A stretch of 29,364 nt of DNA from Anthropogastromicrobium sp052273485 (GTDB lineage Bacteria; Bacillota; Clostridia; Lachnospirales; Lachnospiraceae). The position numbers and the translations under genes were made by a program. Positions 14,195 through 21,865 of this stretch are shown here, piece by piece. The stretch covers positions 1-29,364 of the forward strand of contig DAVZID010000041.1 in NCBI GenBank assembly GCA_052273485.1. The letters are read 5' to 3'. The first letter of the stretch is position 1; the number at the start of each line of letters is the position of its first letter. The notes beneath the pieces were generated by a model. It made no database searches. It saw only the letters and a list, made by a program, of their open reading frames with translations, and had not been told where the DNA came from.

Positions 14195-15127
14195 ATGGGA
14201 ATTGTAGTAATCGGCGCCGTATTTGTGGATATTAAAGGCTTTCCGGAGGATGTATATGTGCCGGAAGGACGCAATGCGGGACGGATTGAATACATACACG
14301 GAGGCGTAACACGAAATGTCGTGGAGGACATTGCAAATGTGGAGCTTCGGCCGACCTATGTCAGCATCGTGGACACATCCGCACTTGGCGAGGATGTTGT
14401 GCGCAAATTAAAGAGACACAAAGTAGATACCAGCTATGTTAAGAGTGTTCCAGGTGGAATGGGAACCTGGCTGGCGGTATTTGACAGCAAGGGTGATCTG
14501 GCGGGTTCCATCTCGCAGAGACCGAATCTGTATCCGCTGTTATATACGCTTGAGGAAAAGGGAGATGAGATCATCTCCAAGGCAGATTCCATCGTGCTAG
14601 AAATGGACATTGATAAAGAAATTATCAAAAAGACCTTCCAATTAGCAGAAAAATATAATAAGAAGGTTTATGGCGTTGTCACGAACATGAGTATTGCAGT
14701 GGAGCGTCGCGATTACTTAAAGCGATTTGATTGCTTTGTATGCAATCAGCTTGAGGCAGGTATTTTCTTTGCAGAGGATTACGAGGACAAGACACCAGAG
14801 GAATTGCGTGAGATTATTTCCTCCAAGGTGATGAGCTCTCAGATTCCGGCGATCGTTGTCACAATGGGAGGCGATGGTGCTGTTTATGCAGACTGCAAGG
14901 GAAATAAGGGCATTCACCCGGCACGTAAGGTTACCGTGCGTGATACGACAGGTGCAGGAGATGCATTCTTTGCTGGTGTTGCAATCGGAATGACCTATGG
15001 GAAGGAATTAAAGGATGCAGTTGAGATTGGCACACGTCTGGCCGCATCTGTTATTATTACCACAGACAATGTATGCCCGCGTTTCTTGCCGAAGGAGCTT
15101 GGACTTGATATGGAGGTAGAAGAATAA
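14195..15127 (+). CDS. PfkB-family carbohydrate/nucleoside kinase
   Basis: A 310-residue ribokinase-fold kinase. The N terminus (VVIGAVFVDIKGFP) and GGVTRNV region match the PfkB substrate-binding half. The C-terminal signature is DTTGAGDAFFAGVAIG, with D256 as catalytic base. VVTMGGDGAVY is the usual ATP-side strand. The ribosome site is only a G-run in CTGGGGGAC. Its stop codon overlaps the thrH start (TAATG), so the two are translationally coupled. Substrate cannot be told from motifs; a sugar, nucleoside or amino-alcohol are all possible. A perfect palindrome covers its promoter. Confidence 0.82.
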   Translation: MGIVVIGAVFVDIKGFPEDVYVPEGRNAGRIEYIHGGVTRNVVEDIANVELRPTYVSIVDTSALGEDVVRKLKRHKVDTSYVKSVPGGMGTWLAVFDSKGDLAGSISQRPNLYPLLYTLEEKGDEIISKADSIVLEMDIDKEIIKKTFQLAEKYNKKVYGVVTNMSIAVERRDYLKRFDCFVCNQLEAGIFFAEDYEDKTPEELREIISSKVMSSQIPAIVVTMGGDGAVYADCKGNKGIHPARKVTVRDTTGAGDAFFAGVAIGMTYGKELKDAVEIGTRLAASVIITTDNVCPRFLPKELGLDMEVEE

Positions 15128-15738
15128 TGAGCGATGATATGAATATTGTATGCTTGGATTTAGAGGGTGTATTGGTACCAGAGATTTGGATTGCATTTGC
15201 AGAGGCGAGCGGGATTCCAGAGCTTAAGAAGACGACACGAGATGAGCCGGATTATGATAAGCTGATGAAGTGGAGACTTGGGATCTTAAAAGAGCATGGC
15301 CTTGGGTTAAAGGAGATTCAGCAGACAATCGCACAGATTGATCCGCTTCCGGGAGCAAAGGAATTTCTGGATGAACTTAGAAGTATGACACAGGTAATCA
15401 TTATTAGCGATACGTTTACTCAGTTTGCAGCGCCGCTGATGAAAAAGCTTGGCTGGCCGACCATTTTCTGCAACACGCTTGAAGTGGCAGAGGACGGCGA
15501 GATTACTGGTTTTCGTATGAGAATTGAGCAGTCTAAGCTGACAACGGTAAAGGCACTTCAGTCAATCGGTTTTCAGACCATTGCAAGTGGTGACAGCTAC
15601 AACGATCTTGGCATGATCCGTGCAAGCAAGGCGGGATTTTTATTCTGCAGCACGGATGCGATTAAAAAGGAAAATTCAGATCTTCCAGCATTTGAGACCT
15701 ATGATGAGCTGATGGCAGCGATCAAAAAGGCTCTGTAA
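15127..15738 (+). CDS. thrH: HAD phosphatase, ThrH type (phosphoserine phosphatase/homoserine phosphotransferase)
   Basis: A 203-residue haloacid-dehalogenase enzyme closely like Pseudomonas ThrH, which dephosphorylates phosphoserine and can pass the phosphate to homoserine. The N-terminal CLDLEGVLVPEIWIAFAE carries the ThrH form of motif I (D11, E13 instead of DxD). TTRDEPDYDKLMKWRL is also ThrH-specific. Motif II is SDTF and motif IV GDSYNDLGM. GGAGG lies ten bases before the ATG, within the end of pfkB, and the stop and start overlap by one base. Serine or threonine metabolism is the known role; the coupling to a PfkB kinase suggests another phospho-substrate is possible. Confidence 0.87.
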   Translation: MSDDMNIVCLDLEGVLVPEIWIAFAEASGIPELKKTTRDEPDYDKLMKWRLGILKEHGLGLKEIQQTIAQIDPLPGAKEFLDELRSMTQVIIISDTFTQFAAPLMKKLGWPTIFCNTLEVAEDGEITGFRMRIEQSKLTTVKALQSIGFQTIASGDSYNDLGMIRASKAGFLFCSTDAIKKENSDLPAFETYDELMAAIKKAL

Positions 15739-15778
15739 TGAACAGGAAGAATCGTTTTATCTGTTCAGGGAGGGTTTA

Positions 15779-16645
15779 ATGGAGAAGATACATTCAAGAT
15801 GGGTGAAGGTAGCCGTTATTGTGGCAGGTGCATTTTTGTACGCCTTTGGTATGAATTATTTTTTGATTCCGTATGGATTATATAGTGGAGGCGGTGTCGG
15901 AATTGCACAGGTCATTACTTATTTAATTGGGAAGGTTGTGGATTTAGGCGGCAGAAATATTTATGGCGCTGTCTATTTTCTGACCAATATTCCGCTTCTC
16001 CTTCTTGCTTGGAAGGGAGTTGGAAAAAGCTTTCTTTTTAAGACAATCATCGGCTCCACTTCAATCAGTATTTTTGCGAGCATCATTCCGATTCCGGCAA
16101 CACCAGTTGTCGACTCAGTTGTTGCATCGGTTCTGATTGCCGGCATCATCACAGGTTTTGGTGTTGGCCTTTTGCTTGTCGCTGGCGGCAGCGGCGGTGG
16201 TGTGGATATTATCGGTGTATGGGCAGCGCGAAAGTTCAAACATGCTTCTGTTGGCAAGATTTCGCTTGGTGTCAACGCATTTGTCTATGCTTGTCTGCTT
16301 CTTATGTTTGATATCGAGATTGTGATCTATTCTTTGATTTACATGGTAGTGTTTACCTTGATGATGGATCGCGTTCATTATCAGAATATCACAGTACGTC
16401 TAATGATTTTCACGAAGCACGAAGGAATCGATCAAAAGATTTTAAAGCAGACCGGTCGCGGTGTGACCGAGTGGACGGGCGTGGGTGCCTACACGAAAGA
16501 AGAGACAAAAATTCTCATTTGCTGTATCAATAAATACGAGCAGGCAGAGTTTATTGACATTATTCACAGCGTTGACCCAAATGCGTTCGTAATTGCTGAC
16601 GAAGGTGTTTCTGTTATGTCTGGCAATTTTGAAAAACGTCTGTGA
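15779..16645 (+). CDS. YitT-family integral membrane protein (DUF161/DUF2179)
   Basis: A 288-residue membrane protein with about five or six hydrophobic helices in residues 10-195, including the family blocks NYFLIPYGLYSGGGVGIAQ and LLLVAGGSGGGVDIIG, and a soluble C-terminal DUF2179 domain (about 205-285: GRGVTEWTGVGAYTKEETKILICCI, DPNAFV). The topology and glycine-rich loops suggest a transporter, but no substrate is established for the family. GGGAGGG precedes the ATG. It lies 40 bases after thrH and may be in the same transcript. Confidence 0.85.
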   Translation: MEKIHSRWVKVAVIVAGAFLYAFGMNYFLIPYGLYSGGGVGIAQVITYLIGKVVDLGGRNIYGAVYFLTNIPLLLLAWKGVGKSFLFKTIIGSTSISIFASIIPIPATPVVDSVVASVLIAGIITGFGVGLLLVAGGSGGGVDIIGVWAARKFKHASVGKISLGVNAFVYACLLLMFDIEIVIYSLIYMVVFTLMMDRVHYQNITVRLMIFTKHEGIDQKILKQTGRGVTEWTGVGAYTKEETKILICCINKYEQAEFIDIIHSVDPNAFVIADEGVSVMSGNFEKRL

Positions 16646-16712
16646 TAAAAATGCACAAAAATACATCGCAGTCACCTGCTTAAAATTAGTTAAAACATAG
16701 AAATGCATGTCT

Positions 16713-16748
16713 CCTATTGGCGAATAGGCAAAAAAATGGTAGTATAAT
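16713..16748 (+). promoter_or_regulatory. eda promoter with overlapping inverted repeat
   Basis: A consensus TATAAT lies at 16743-16748. At the -35 region there is a 6-4-6 inverted repeat, CCTATT (16713-16718), GGCG, AATAGG (16723-16728). No strong -35 box is present at 17 bases; TTGGCG within the repeat is 20 bases away. The leader to eda is about 85 bases and contains TGCCC and GGGCA arms just before the ribosome site. Confidence 0.45.
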
Positions 16749-16837
16749 GATATGTGACATCACGTAGAACGATGTACTGAACATACACCCGTAGTGTGCC
16801 CTTTTTTGGGTACAGGGGCAAAAGGAGGAATAAAGAA

Positions 16838-17473
16838 ATGACAATTACTGAGCAGTTTACAGAGTATGGCGTTGTTCCAGTTGTAGTACTGAACGATGCA
16901 AAGGATGCACTGCCGTTAGCAAAGGCTTTAGTAGAGGGCGGACTGGCTTGTGCGGAGGTTACATTCCGTACAGATGCAGCAGAGGAGTCCATTCGTCTGA
17001 TGAGCGAGGCTTATCCGGAGATGTTAGTTGGTGCAGGTACTGTTCTGACAATCGATCAGGTAAATCGTGCAGTTAAGGCTGGTGCTAAGTTTATCGTTAG
17101 CCCAGGTTTTGATCCGGAAATCGTTGACTACTGTCTGGAGAATAACATTCCGGTATTACCAGGATGTATCACTCCGTCAGAGGTTGCACAGGCTGTTAAG
17201 CGTGGACTGAAGGCTGTTAAGTTCTTCCCGGCTGAGCAGGCAGGTGGCGTTGCTATGATCAAGGCTATGGCAGCTCCGTACACCATGGTTAAGTTTATGC
17301 CAACAGGCGGAATTAACACCAAGAACCTGGCAGATTACTTAGGTTGTGACAAGATCTTTTGCTGTGGCGGAAGCTGGATGGTAAAGGGCGACATGATCAA
17401 GGCTGGCGAGTTTGACAAGATCGTTGCTATGACCAAGGAAGCAGTTGCAAAGGTTAAGGAGATCCGCGGCTAA
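16838..17473 (+). CDS. eda: KDPG aldolase (2-keto-3-deoxy-6-phosphogluconate aldolase)
   Basis: A 211-residue class I aldolase that splits KDPG to pyruvate and glyceraldehyde 3-phosphate. E40 and R44 (CAEVTFRTD), GAGTVLT, KFIVSPGFDPEIVDYC, PGCITPSE and the Schiff-base K128 (VKFFPAE) followed by FMPTGGI are all present. Length is normal. The frame extends 14 codons upstream, but AAAGGAGG lies just before ATG 16838. Codons are strongly biased (GTT, GCT, AAG, GGT, ATC) compared with neighbours, implying high expression. With kdgK 138 bases downstream it forms the lower uronate/Entner-Doudoroff branch. Confidence 0.93.
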   Translation: MTITEQFTEYGVVPVVVLNDAKDALPLAKALVEGGLACAEVTFRTDAAEESIRLMSEAYPEMLVGAGTVLTIDQVNRAVKAGAKFIVSPGFDPEIVDYCLENNIPVLPGCITPSEVAQAVKRGLKAVKFFPAEQAGGVAMIKAMAAPYTMVKFMPTGGINTKNLADYLGCDKIFCCGGSWMVKGDMIKAGEFDKIVAMTKEAVAKVKEIRG

Positions 17474-17475
17474 TC

Positions 17476-17571
17476 ATTTTCGTGAGAAAATAAACTTTGT
17501 TCAAGTGGCTTGAAAACAGGCTGCTTGAGCAGGTAAGAAACAGGCAAATAAAACCAACAAAATAAGGTTGG
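17476..17571 (+). other. Four small hairpins between eda and kdgK
   Basis: Four short perfect stems lie in a row: ATTTTC/GAAAAT (17476-17491), TTCAAG/CTTGAA (17500-17514), CTGCT/AGCAG (17521-17532) and CCAAC/GTTGG (17554-17571). None has a T-run, so they are not terminators. They may mark mRNA processing or protection between the two cistrons. Confidence 0.45.
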
Positions 17572-17611
17572 AAAAGCAAAGTTCGTATAAGAAAGGTATG
17601 GTTTAGAAAAA

Positions 17612-18709
17612 ATGAATTTAAATTTAAGACCAGCAAGCGAGTGCAAGTTTGATGCAGTATCTCTGGGCGAGGTTATGCTTCGTCTTGATCCAGGCGAGGG
17701 CAGAATCCGTACTGCTAGATCCTTCCGTGCATGGGAAGGCGGCGGAGAGTACAATGTTATCCGTGGTTTAAGAAAGTGCTTCAAGATGAATACCGCTGTT
17801 ATCACCGCATTTGCTGATAACGAGGTTGGTATGCTGATGGAAGACTTCATCTGCCAGGGTGGTGTTGATACTTCTCTGATCAAGTGGATGAAGACTGACG
17901 GTATCGGCCGTATCTGCCGTAACGGTTTAAACTTCACTGAGAGAGGCTACGGAATCCGTGGTGCTGTAGGTTGCTCTGACCGTGCAAACACTGCTATTTC
18001 TAAGGCTACTCCAGATGATTTCGATTTCGAGTACATCTTCGGAACTCTGGGTGTTCGTTGGCTGCATACCGGCGGAATCTACGCTGCACTGTCTGAGCAG
18101 TCCTGCGAGACTGTTTTAGCTGCAATCAAGACCGCTAAGAAGTACGGAACTATCGTATCCTACGACTTAAACTATCGTCCATCCATGTGGAGTGCTATCG
18201 GCGGACAGGCTAAGGCTCAGGAAGTTAACAAGGAGATCGCTAAGTACGTTGACGTTATGATCGGTAACGAGGAAGACTTCACCGCTTGCCTTGGCTTCGA
18301 GATCGAGGGCAACGATGCAAACTTAAAGACTCTGAATCTTGATGGATACAAGAAGATGATCAATGAGGCAGCTAAGACTTACCCGAACTTCAAGGCTGTA
18401 GCTACTACTCTTCGTCAGGTTAAGACTGCTACCGTTAATGACTGGAGCGCAATCTGCTGGGCAGATGGTGAGATCTACAAGGCTAAGGATTACAATGGCT
18501 TAGAGATCATGGACCGTGTAGGCGGCGGTGATTCCTTCGCTTCTGGTCTGATCTATGGTTTAATGACCACTGAGAACGCTGAGATGGCTGTTAACTATGG
18601 TGCAGCTCACGGCGCACTGGCTATGACTACTCCTGGTGATACCACTATGGCTAGCAAGAAGGAAGTTGAAGCAATCATGGGCGGCGCTGGTGCTCGTGTT
18701 CAGAGATAA
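17612..18709 (+). CDS. kdgK: 2-keto-3-deoxygluconate kinase (PfkB family)
   Basis: A 365-residue PfkB-fold kinase that phosphorylates KDG to KDPG, the substrate of the adjacent aldolase. The N-terminal SLGEVMLRLDPGEGRI and WEGGGEYNVIRGL and the C-terminal DRVGGGDSFASGLIYGL with D307 as base are those of Firmicutes KdgK. SYDLNYRPSMW is the usual central block. Codon use is extremely biased to a few codons (CGT, GCT, ATC, AAG, TAC), even more than eda, so it should be abundant. The best ribosome site, GAAAGG, is about 15 bases before the ATG. Upstream genes for uronate or gluconate conversion are not in the window. Confidence 0.9.
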   Translation: MNLNLRPASECKFDAVSLGEVMLRLDPGEGRIRTARSFRAWEGGGEYNVIRGLRKCFKMNTAVITAFADNEVGMLMEDFICQGGVDTSLIKWMKTDGIGRICRNGLNFTERGYGIRGAVGCSDRANTAISKATPDDFDFEYIFGTLGVRWLHTGGIYAALSEQSCETVLAAIKTAKKYGTIVSYDLNYRPSMWSAIGGQAKAQEVNKEIAKYVDVMIGNEEDFTACLGFEIEGNDANLKTLNLDGYKKMINEAAKTYPNFKAVATTLRQVKTATVNDWSAICWADGEIYKAKDYNGLEIMDRVGGGDSFASGLIYGLMTTENAEMAVNYGAAHGALAMTTPGDTTMASKKEVEAIMGGAGARVQR

Positions 18710-18746
18710 TTAGTAATTCAACCCGGTAGTTTTACGAAGGACCCCT

Positions 18747-18907
18747 CGACGAATGCTTTCGTCGGCGAACCTACTCCGCAGAGCCGCCACTACGCATTTT
18801 TAACGAAAGTGTATTTTGACAGGCTTGCTCCAACGGTTCGCCTCGTGAAACAGTTCGTCTCGGTGTCCGTTAGGTAACGAGGTGTTGCCCACAACTTTTA
18901 CAAAAGT
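18747..18907 (+). ncRNA. GC-rich structured element, candidate RNA or dispersed repeat
   Basis: The 390-base gap after kdgK contains no recognised gene. Part of it can fold well: CGACGAA/TTCGTCG with loop TGCT (18747-18764), a long-range 8-bp stem GGCGAACC (18764-18771) with GGTTCGCC (18835-18842), CCTCGT (18841-18846) with ACGAGG (18877-18882), and ACTTTT/AAAAGT (18894-18907). GC content is above the surrounding spacer. The kdgK frame stays open for 55 codons after its stop, to 18877, but without a start codon or ribosome site. It could be a structured RNA, part of the kdgK 3' region or a mobile repeat. A terminator follows at once. Confidence 0.4.
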
Positions 18908-18920
18908 AATGGCATATATG

Positions 18921-18968
18921 AAAAATCCCTCGAAATGGTGTGCAAACATCGTTTCGGGGGATTTTTTC
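18921..18968. terminator. Strong bidirectional intrinsic terminator
   Basis: AAAATCCCTCGAAA and TTTCGGGGGATTTT pair over 14 bp with one wobble, around a 16-base loop, followed by a T-run on the plus strand and preceded by an A-run. It ends the eda-kdgK transcript and the structured element. Confidence 0.88.
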
Positions 18969-19099
18969 TCTCTGGGGATGGTGTATAAAAACTTATTTTT
19001 TGATGAATACTGTGGAAGAAAGAAGCTTTTTATTGAAGCTTCTTGATACTGAAATGAATCATTGTACCAAACGATAGTGAGTCACAGGAGGAAAGCAAG

Positions 19100-19534
19100 A
19101 TGATGAATGACCAGACGGCAAAGCTTTTAAAGGAGTGTAATGTGGGCTGTAAGATGGCACTTCGCAGTATGGAGCAGGTAGAGGATTATTTGGAGGACAG
19201 TGAGTTAGAGCGAGCGGTAGAGGATTACCGAAAAGAACATGAGCGTGTTGAGAAGGAGACGTCTCGTCTTTTGATGCAGGCAGGCGCATCAGAGAAGGAG
19301 CCTAGCCCCATGGCAGCAGCGTCCTCATGGATTACGACGGAGATGCGTCTTATGATGAAGGGAGATTGTCATCAAGTGGCGAAGCTGATGATGAATGGAT
19401 GCAACATGGGGATTCAAAGTATCGCAAAGTGCCAGAATGAGTGCAGGGATGCAAGCCGGGAAGCCAGACAGATAGCAGAAGGTTTGATACACACTGAAGA
19501 GGATTTTATGGGAAGGATGAAGGAGTTTTTGTAA
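19100..19534 (+). CDS. Small helical protein, ferritin-like/DUF2383-type four-helix bundle
   Basis: A 144-residue soluble protein, almost entirely predicted helix, with charged heptad-like patterns (MEQVEDYLEDSELERAVEDY, HERVEKETSRLL). Six Cys residues occur, two as ECNVGC near the N terminus and others as DC, GCNMG and KCQNEC. The block PMAAASSWITTEMRLMM is shared with uncharacterised Clostridia proteins of ferritin-like fold (recalled, not searched). No metal-binding ExxH motif is obvious. AGGAGG precedes the ATG. It is monocistronic between two hairpins. Function is unknown. Confidence 0.65.
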   Translation: MMNDQTAKLLKECNVGCKMALRSMEQVEDYLEDSELERAVEDYRKEHERVEKETSRLLMQAGASEKEPSPMAAASSWITTEMRLMMKGDCHQVAKLMMNGCNMGIQSIAKCQNECRDASREARQIAEGLIHTEEDFMGRMKEFL

Positions 19535-19541
19535 CTTAATC

Positions 19542-19559
19542 AGGGCGCTTATGCGCCCT
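19542..19559 (+). terminator. Hairpin after the helical protein gene
   Basis: AGGGCGC and GCGCCCT form a perfect 7-bp stem with loop TTAT, eight bases after the stop codon. There is no T-run after it, so termination may be weak or factor-assisted. Confidence 0.5.
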
Positions 19560-19606
19560 CGTGAAATTTACATGTCACATCACATCATTAGAGTAATATT
19601 TTCCAG

Positions 19607-19635
19607 TTGCATATCAACACCTAAATCGCTATAAT
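19607..19635 (+). promoter_or_regulatory. ktrB promoter
   Basis: TTGCAT (19607-19612), a 17-base spacer and TATAAT (19630-19635) form a near-consensus housekeeping promoter. The leader to ktrB is only about 28 bases, which excludes a c-di-AMP riboswitch there. Confidence 0.8.
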
Positions 19636-19668
19636 GAGGGAAAATACATAAAGAAAGTAGAGGAAGAC

Positions 19669-21042
19669 ATGAGAAGGATAAAGAAGTGGTCATTTACACA
19701 GGTCATGGTATTTGGCTTTCTGGCGCTGATACTTGTAGGTGCATGCATTTTAATGCTACCTATATGCAATGCCAATGGAAAGTGGCTCAATTTTCCGGAT
19801 GCACTGTTTACATCATGCACCTGTGTCTGTGTGACCGGACTAGTAACTGTTGTCCCGGCATTTCAGTTTACATTTCTGGGAAAGTTGGTCATGCTGTTTT
19901 TAATTCAAGTCGGAGGCTGGGGCGTTATTGTCTGTGTGACGTATGTGCTTGTTCTTATGAAAGTCAAACTCACAATTCAGGAGCGTGTGATGCTGCAAAA
20001 TTATTTTAACCGCGATAGTATGCGTGGTCTTGTCGGAATACTGCAGTATGTCGTAAAGGGATCACTTGTGGTAGAAGGCATTGGTGCGTTAGGATATGCA
20101 TGCCGCTTTATTCCACAGTTTGGACTGCTTCGCGGCATATGGTATGCAGTTTTTCATTCAATATCAGCCTTTTGCAATGCAGGAGTAGATTTACTAGGCG
20201 ATTCTAGTCTTGCGATGTATGCAGATGATGTACTGATAAATGCAGTTACAGCCTTTTTAATTATAGCTGGCGGAATTGGCTTTCTAGTATGGAGAGAATT
20301 GGCTGCTTTTATAAAAAAGGCAGCTAAGAAGGAGACAGGAATCAGACAGGGTCTGAGAACGCTTTCTCTTCATGCAAAGTTAGTGCTTTTAATGACAATC
20401 AGTTTGTTATTGGGCGGAACTTTATTTTTCTTCATAGTAGAATATAATAATCCAAATACGTTAGGATCTATGGGCTTTTTCCAAAAGCTGATGGCATCAT
20501 TCTTCCAGTCAGTGACAACAAGAACGGCAGGATTTTTTACTGTGCCGCAGGATCAGCTTAGAGAGGTTTCGAGGCTGTTTAGCTGTTTTTTGATGTATAT
20601 TGGAGGCTCTCCTGTAGGAACAGCAGGAGGTGTGAAAACAGTTACAGTAGCTGTTGTGCTGCTTAGCTGTGGTTCTATTCTGGCAGGTCATGAAGATACA
20701 GAGTGCTTTAGGCGTCGTATTCCAATGAATATTGTGCGAACAGCATTGTCAGTTTGCATTGGAGGTTTATTGCTGGTACTAGTAGGCATCCTTGCATTAA
20801 TGGTTGCAGAGCCAGAGGCAACAATTATGCAGGCTACATATGAGGTGGTCTCTGCAACGGCGACAGTAGGTTTGACAGCAGGTCTTACGCCGAAACTTCA
20901 CATTGCTGGAAAATTTATTATTATTGCGCTGATGTATATGGGTCGAATTGGACCTATTACAATTCCTCTTATGATTGCAGGAAGTATAAAGAGAAGAAAT
21001 GAAAAGAGAAGACTGCCAGAGGAACATATCATGGTAGGATAA
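19669..21042 (+). CDS. ktrB: Potassium uptake channel subunit KtrB/TrkH
   Basis: A 457-residue membrane protein of the Trk/Ktr/HKT superfamily. Four pore loops with the selectivity glycines are seen: VCVTGLVTV, AFCNAGVDL, TTRTAGFFTV and ATVGLTAGL. Length fits KtrB more than the longer TrkH. It pairs with the RCK subunit encoded 42 bases downstream to import potassium, driven by membrane potential or sodium. The start follows AGAGGAAG. Confidence 0.92.
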   Translation: MRRIKKWSFTQVMVFGFLALILVGACILMLPICNANGKWLNFPDALFTSCTCVCVTGLVTVVPAFQFTFLGKLVMLFLIQVGGWGVIVCVTYVLVLMKVKLTIQERVMLQNYFNRDSMRGLVGILQYVVKGSLVVEGIGALGYACRFIPQFGLLRGIWYAVFHSISAFCNAGVDLLGDSSLAMYADDVLINAVTAFLIIAGGIGFLVWRELAAFIKKAAKKETGIRQGLRTLSLHAKLVLLMTISLLLGGTLFFFIVEYNNPNTLGSMGFFQKLMASFFQSVTTRTAGFFTVPQDQLREVSRLFSCFLMYIGGSPVGTAGGVKTVTVAVVLLSCGSILAGHEDTECFRRRIPMNIVRTALSVCIGGLLLVLVGILALMVAEPEATIMQATYEVVSATATVGLTAGLTPKLHIAGKFIIIALMYMGRIGPITIPLMIAGSIKRRNEKRRLPEEHIMVG

Positions 21043-21084
21043 CATCATTTTAAATGCGAGCTTTGAAAAGCAGAAGGGAAAGTC

Positions 21085-21735
21085 ATGAAAAAACAGCAGT
21101 ATATTGTATTTGGTTTAAATCGTTTTGGTATAAGCGTAGCGAGAACACTTGCAGCAGCTGGAAATGAGGTAGTGGCAGTGGATCAGGATGCAGACCGCGT
21201 GGCACAGATCGCTGATGAGGTCAGCTATGCAGTGCAGGTTGATGTGGCTGATGAGGATGCCATGAGCGGTCTTGGAATGGAGCATATGGATGGTGCAGTC
21301 ATTGCTGTTGCCAGCAACATGGAAGCAAGCATTGTGATTGCAATGAAATGTAAGGAGTATAACATTCCACAAATTATTGCAACTGGAAAAAACGAAGTGC
21401 ATGGAAAGGTCTTGAAAAAGCTTGGTGTCACAAGAGTCGTATTTCCAGAAGTGGAGATGGGTGTGCGAGTTGGAAAATATCTTACGGCACGTGATTTTTC
21501 AGACTGGATTAATCTGTCAAATGATTACAGTATGGTCGAGATGGCAATTCCATCAGCGTGGGTAGGAAAGACTCTTCGTGAACTTGATCTTAGAAATAAA
21601 TATGGAATGAACATTGCAGGTATTCGCATGAATAACCACATGAATTTGCAGTTTTCACCAGATGAAAAACTACAAAAAGATATGCAGATGTATGTCATTG
21701 GAAAAGACAAGGATCTGCAGCATTTCAATGGTTAA
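21085..21735 (+). CDS. ktrA: Potassium uptake regulatory subunit KtrA/TrkA (RCK)
   Basis: A 216-residue cytoplasmic protein with an N-terminal RCK/Rossmann domain (FGLNRFGISVARTL, nucleotide-binding D33 at the end of strand 2) and a C-terminal TrkA_C domain (about 135-216). Single-copy RCK length is that of KtrA. It gates KtrB in response to ATP/ADP and, in many Firmicutes, c-di-AMP. Co-transcribed with ktrB. Confidence 0.92.
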   Translation: MKKQQYIVFGLNRFGISVARTLAAAGNEVVAVDQDADRVAQIADEVSYAVQVDVADEDAMSGLGMEHMDGAVIAVASNMEASIVIAMKCKEYNIPQIIATGKNEVHGKVLKKLGVTRVVFPEVEMGVRVGKYLTARDFSDWINLSNDYSMVEMAIPSAWVGKTLRELDLRNKYGMNIAGIRMNNHMNLQFSPDEKLQKDMQMYVIGKDKDLQHFNG

Positions 21736-21804
21736 GGCATGACAGATTTGTCCTTTTGACAGATATTTCTATTTTTACAAAGAAAACTTCTATATATTAC
21801 TCAA

Positions 21805-21833
21805 TTTACAGATTAGCCTGTGAATGATATACT
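21805..21833 (+). promoter_or_regulatory. Promoter of the NCS2 permease gene
   Basis: TTTACA (21805-21810), a 17-base spacer and TATACT (21828-21833). The leader is about 25 bases, too short for a purine riboswitch. Confidence 0.75.
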
Positions 21834-21865
21834 TTTCTTGAAAAAAGAAAAGGGAGGTATCTGTT

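Noticed and set aside
18710..18877. Read-through coding extension of kdgK
   Set aside because: The frame is open for 55 codons but has no start codon, and KdgK is already full length. Paired stems explain the sequence better than coding.
19560..19668. c-di-AMP riboswitch before ktrB
   Set aside because: The predicted transcript start is about 28 bases before the gene, so there is no room for it.
21736..21865. Purine riboswitch before the NCS2 permease
   Set aside because: The promoter leaves a leader of about 25 bases, too short, and none of the conserved junction sequences are seen.
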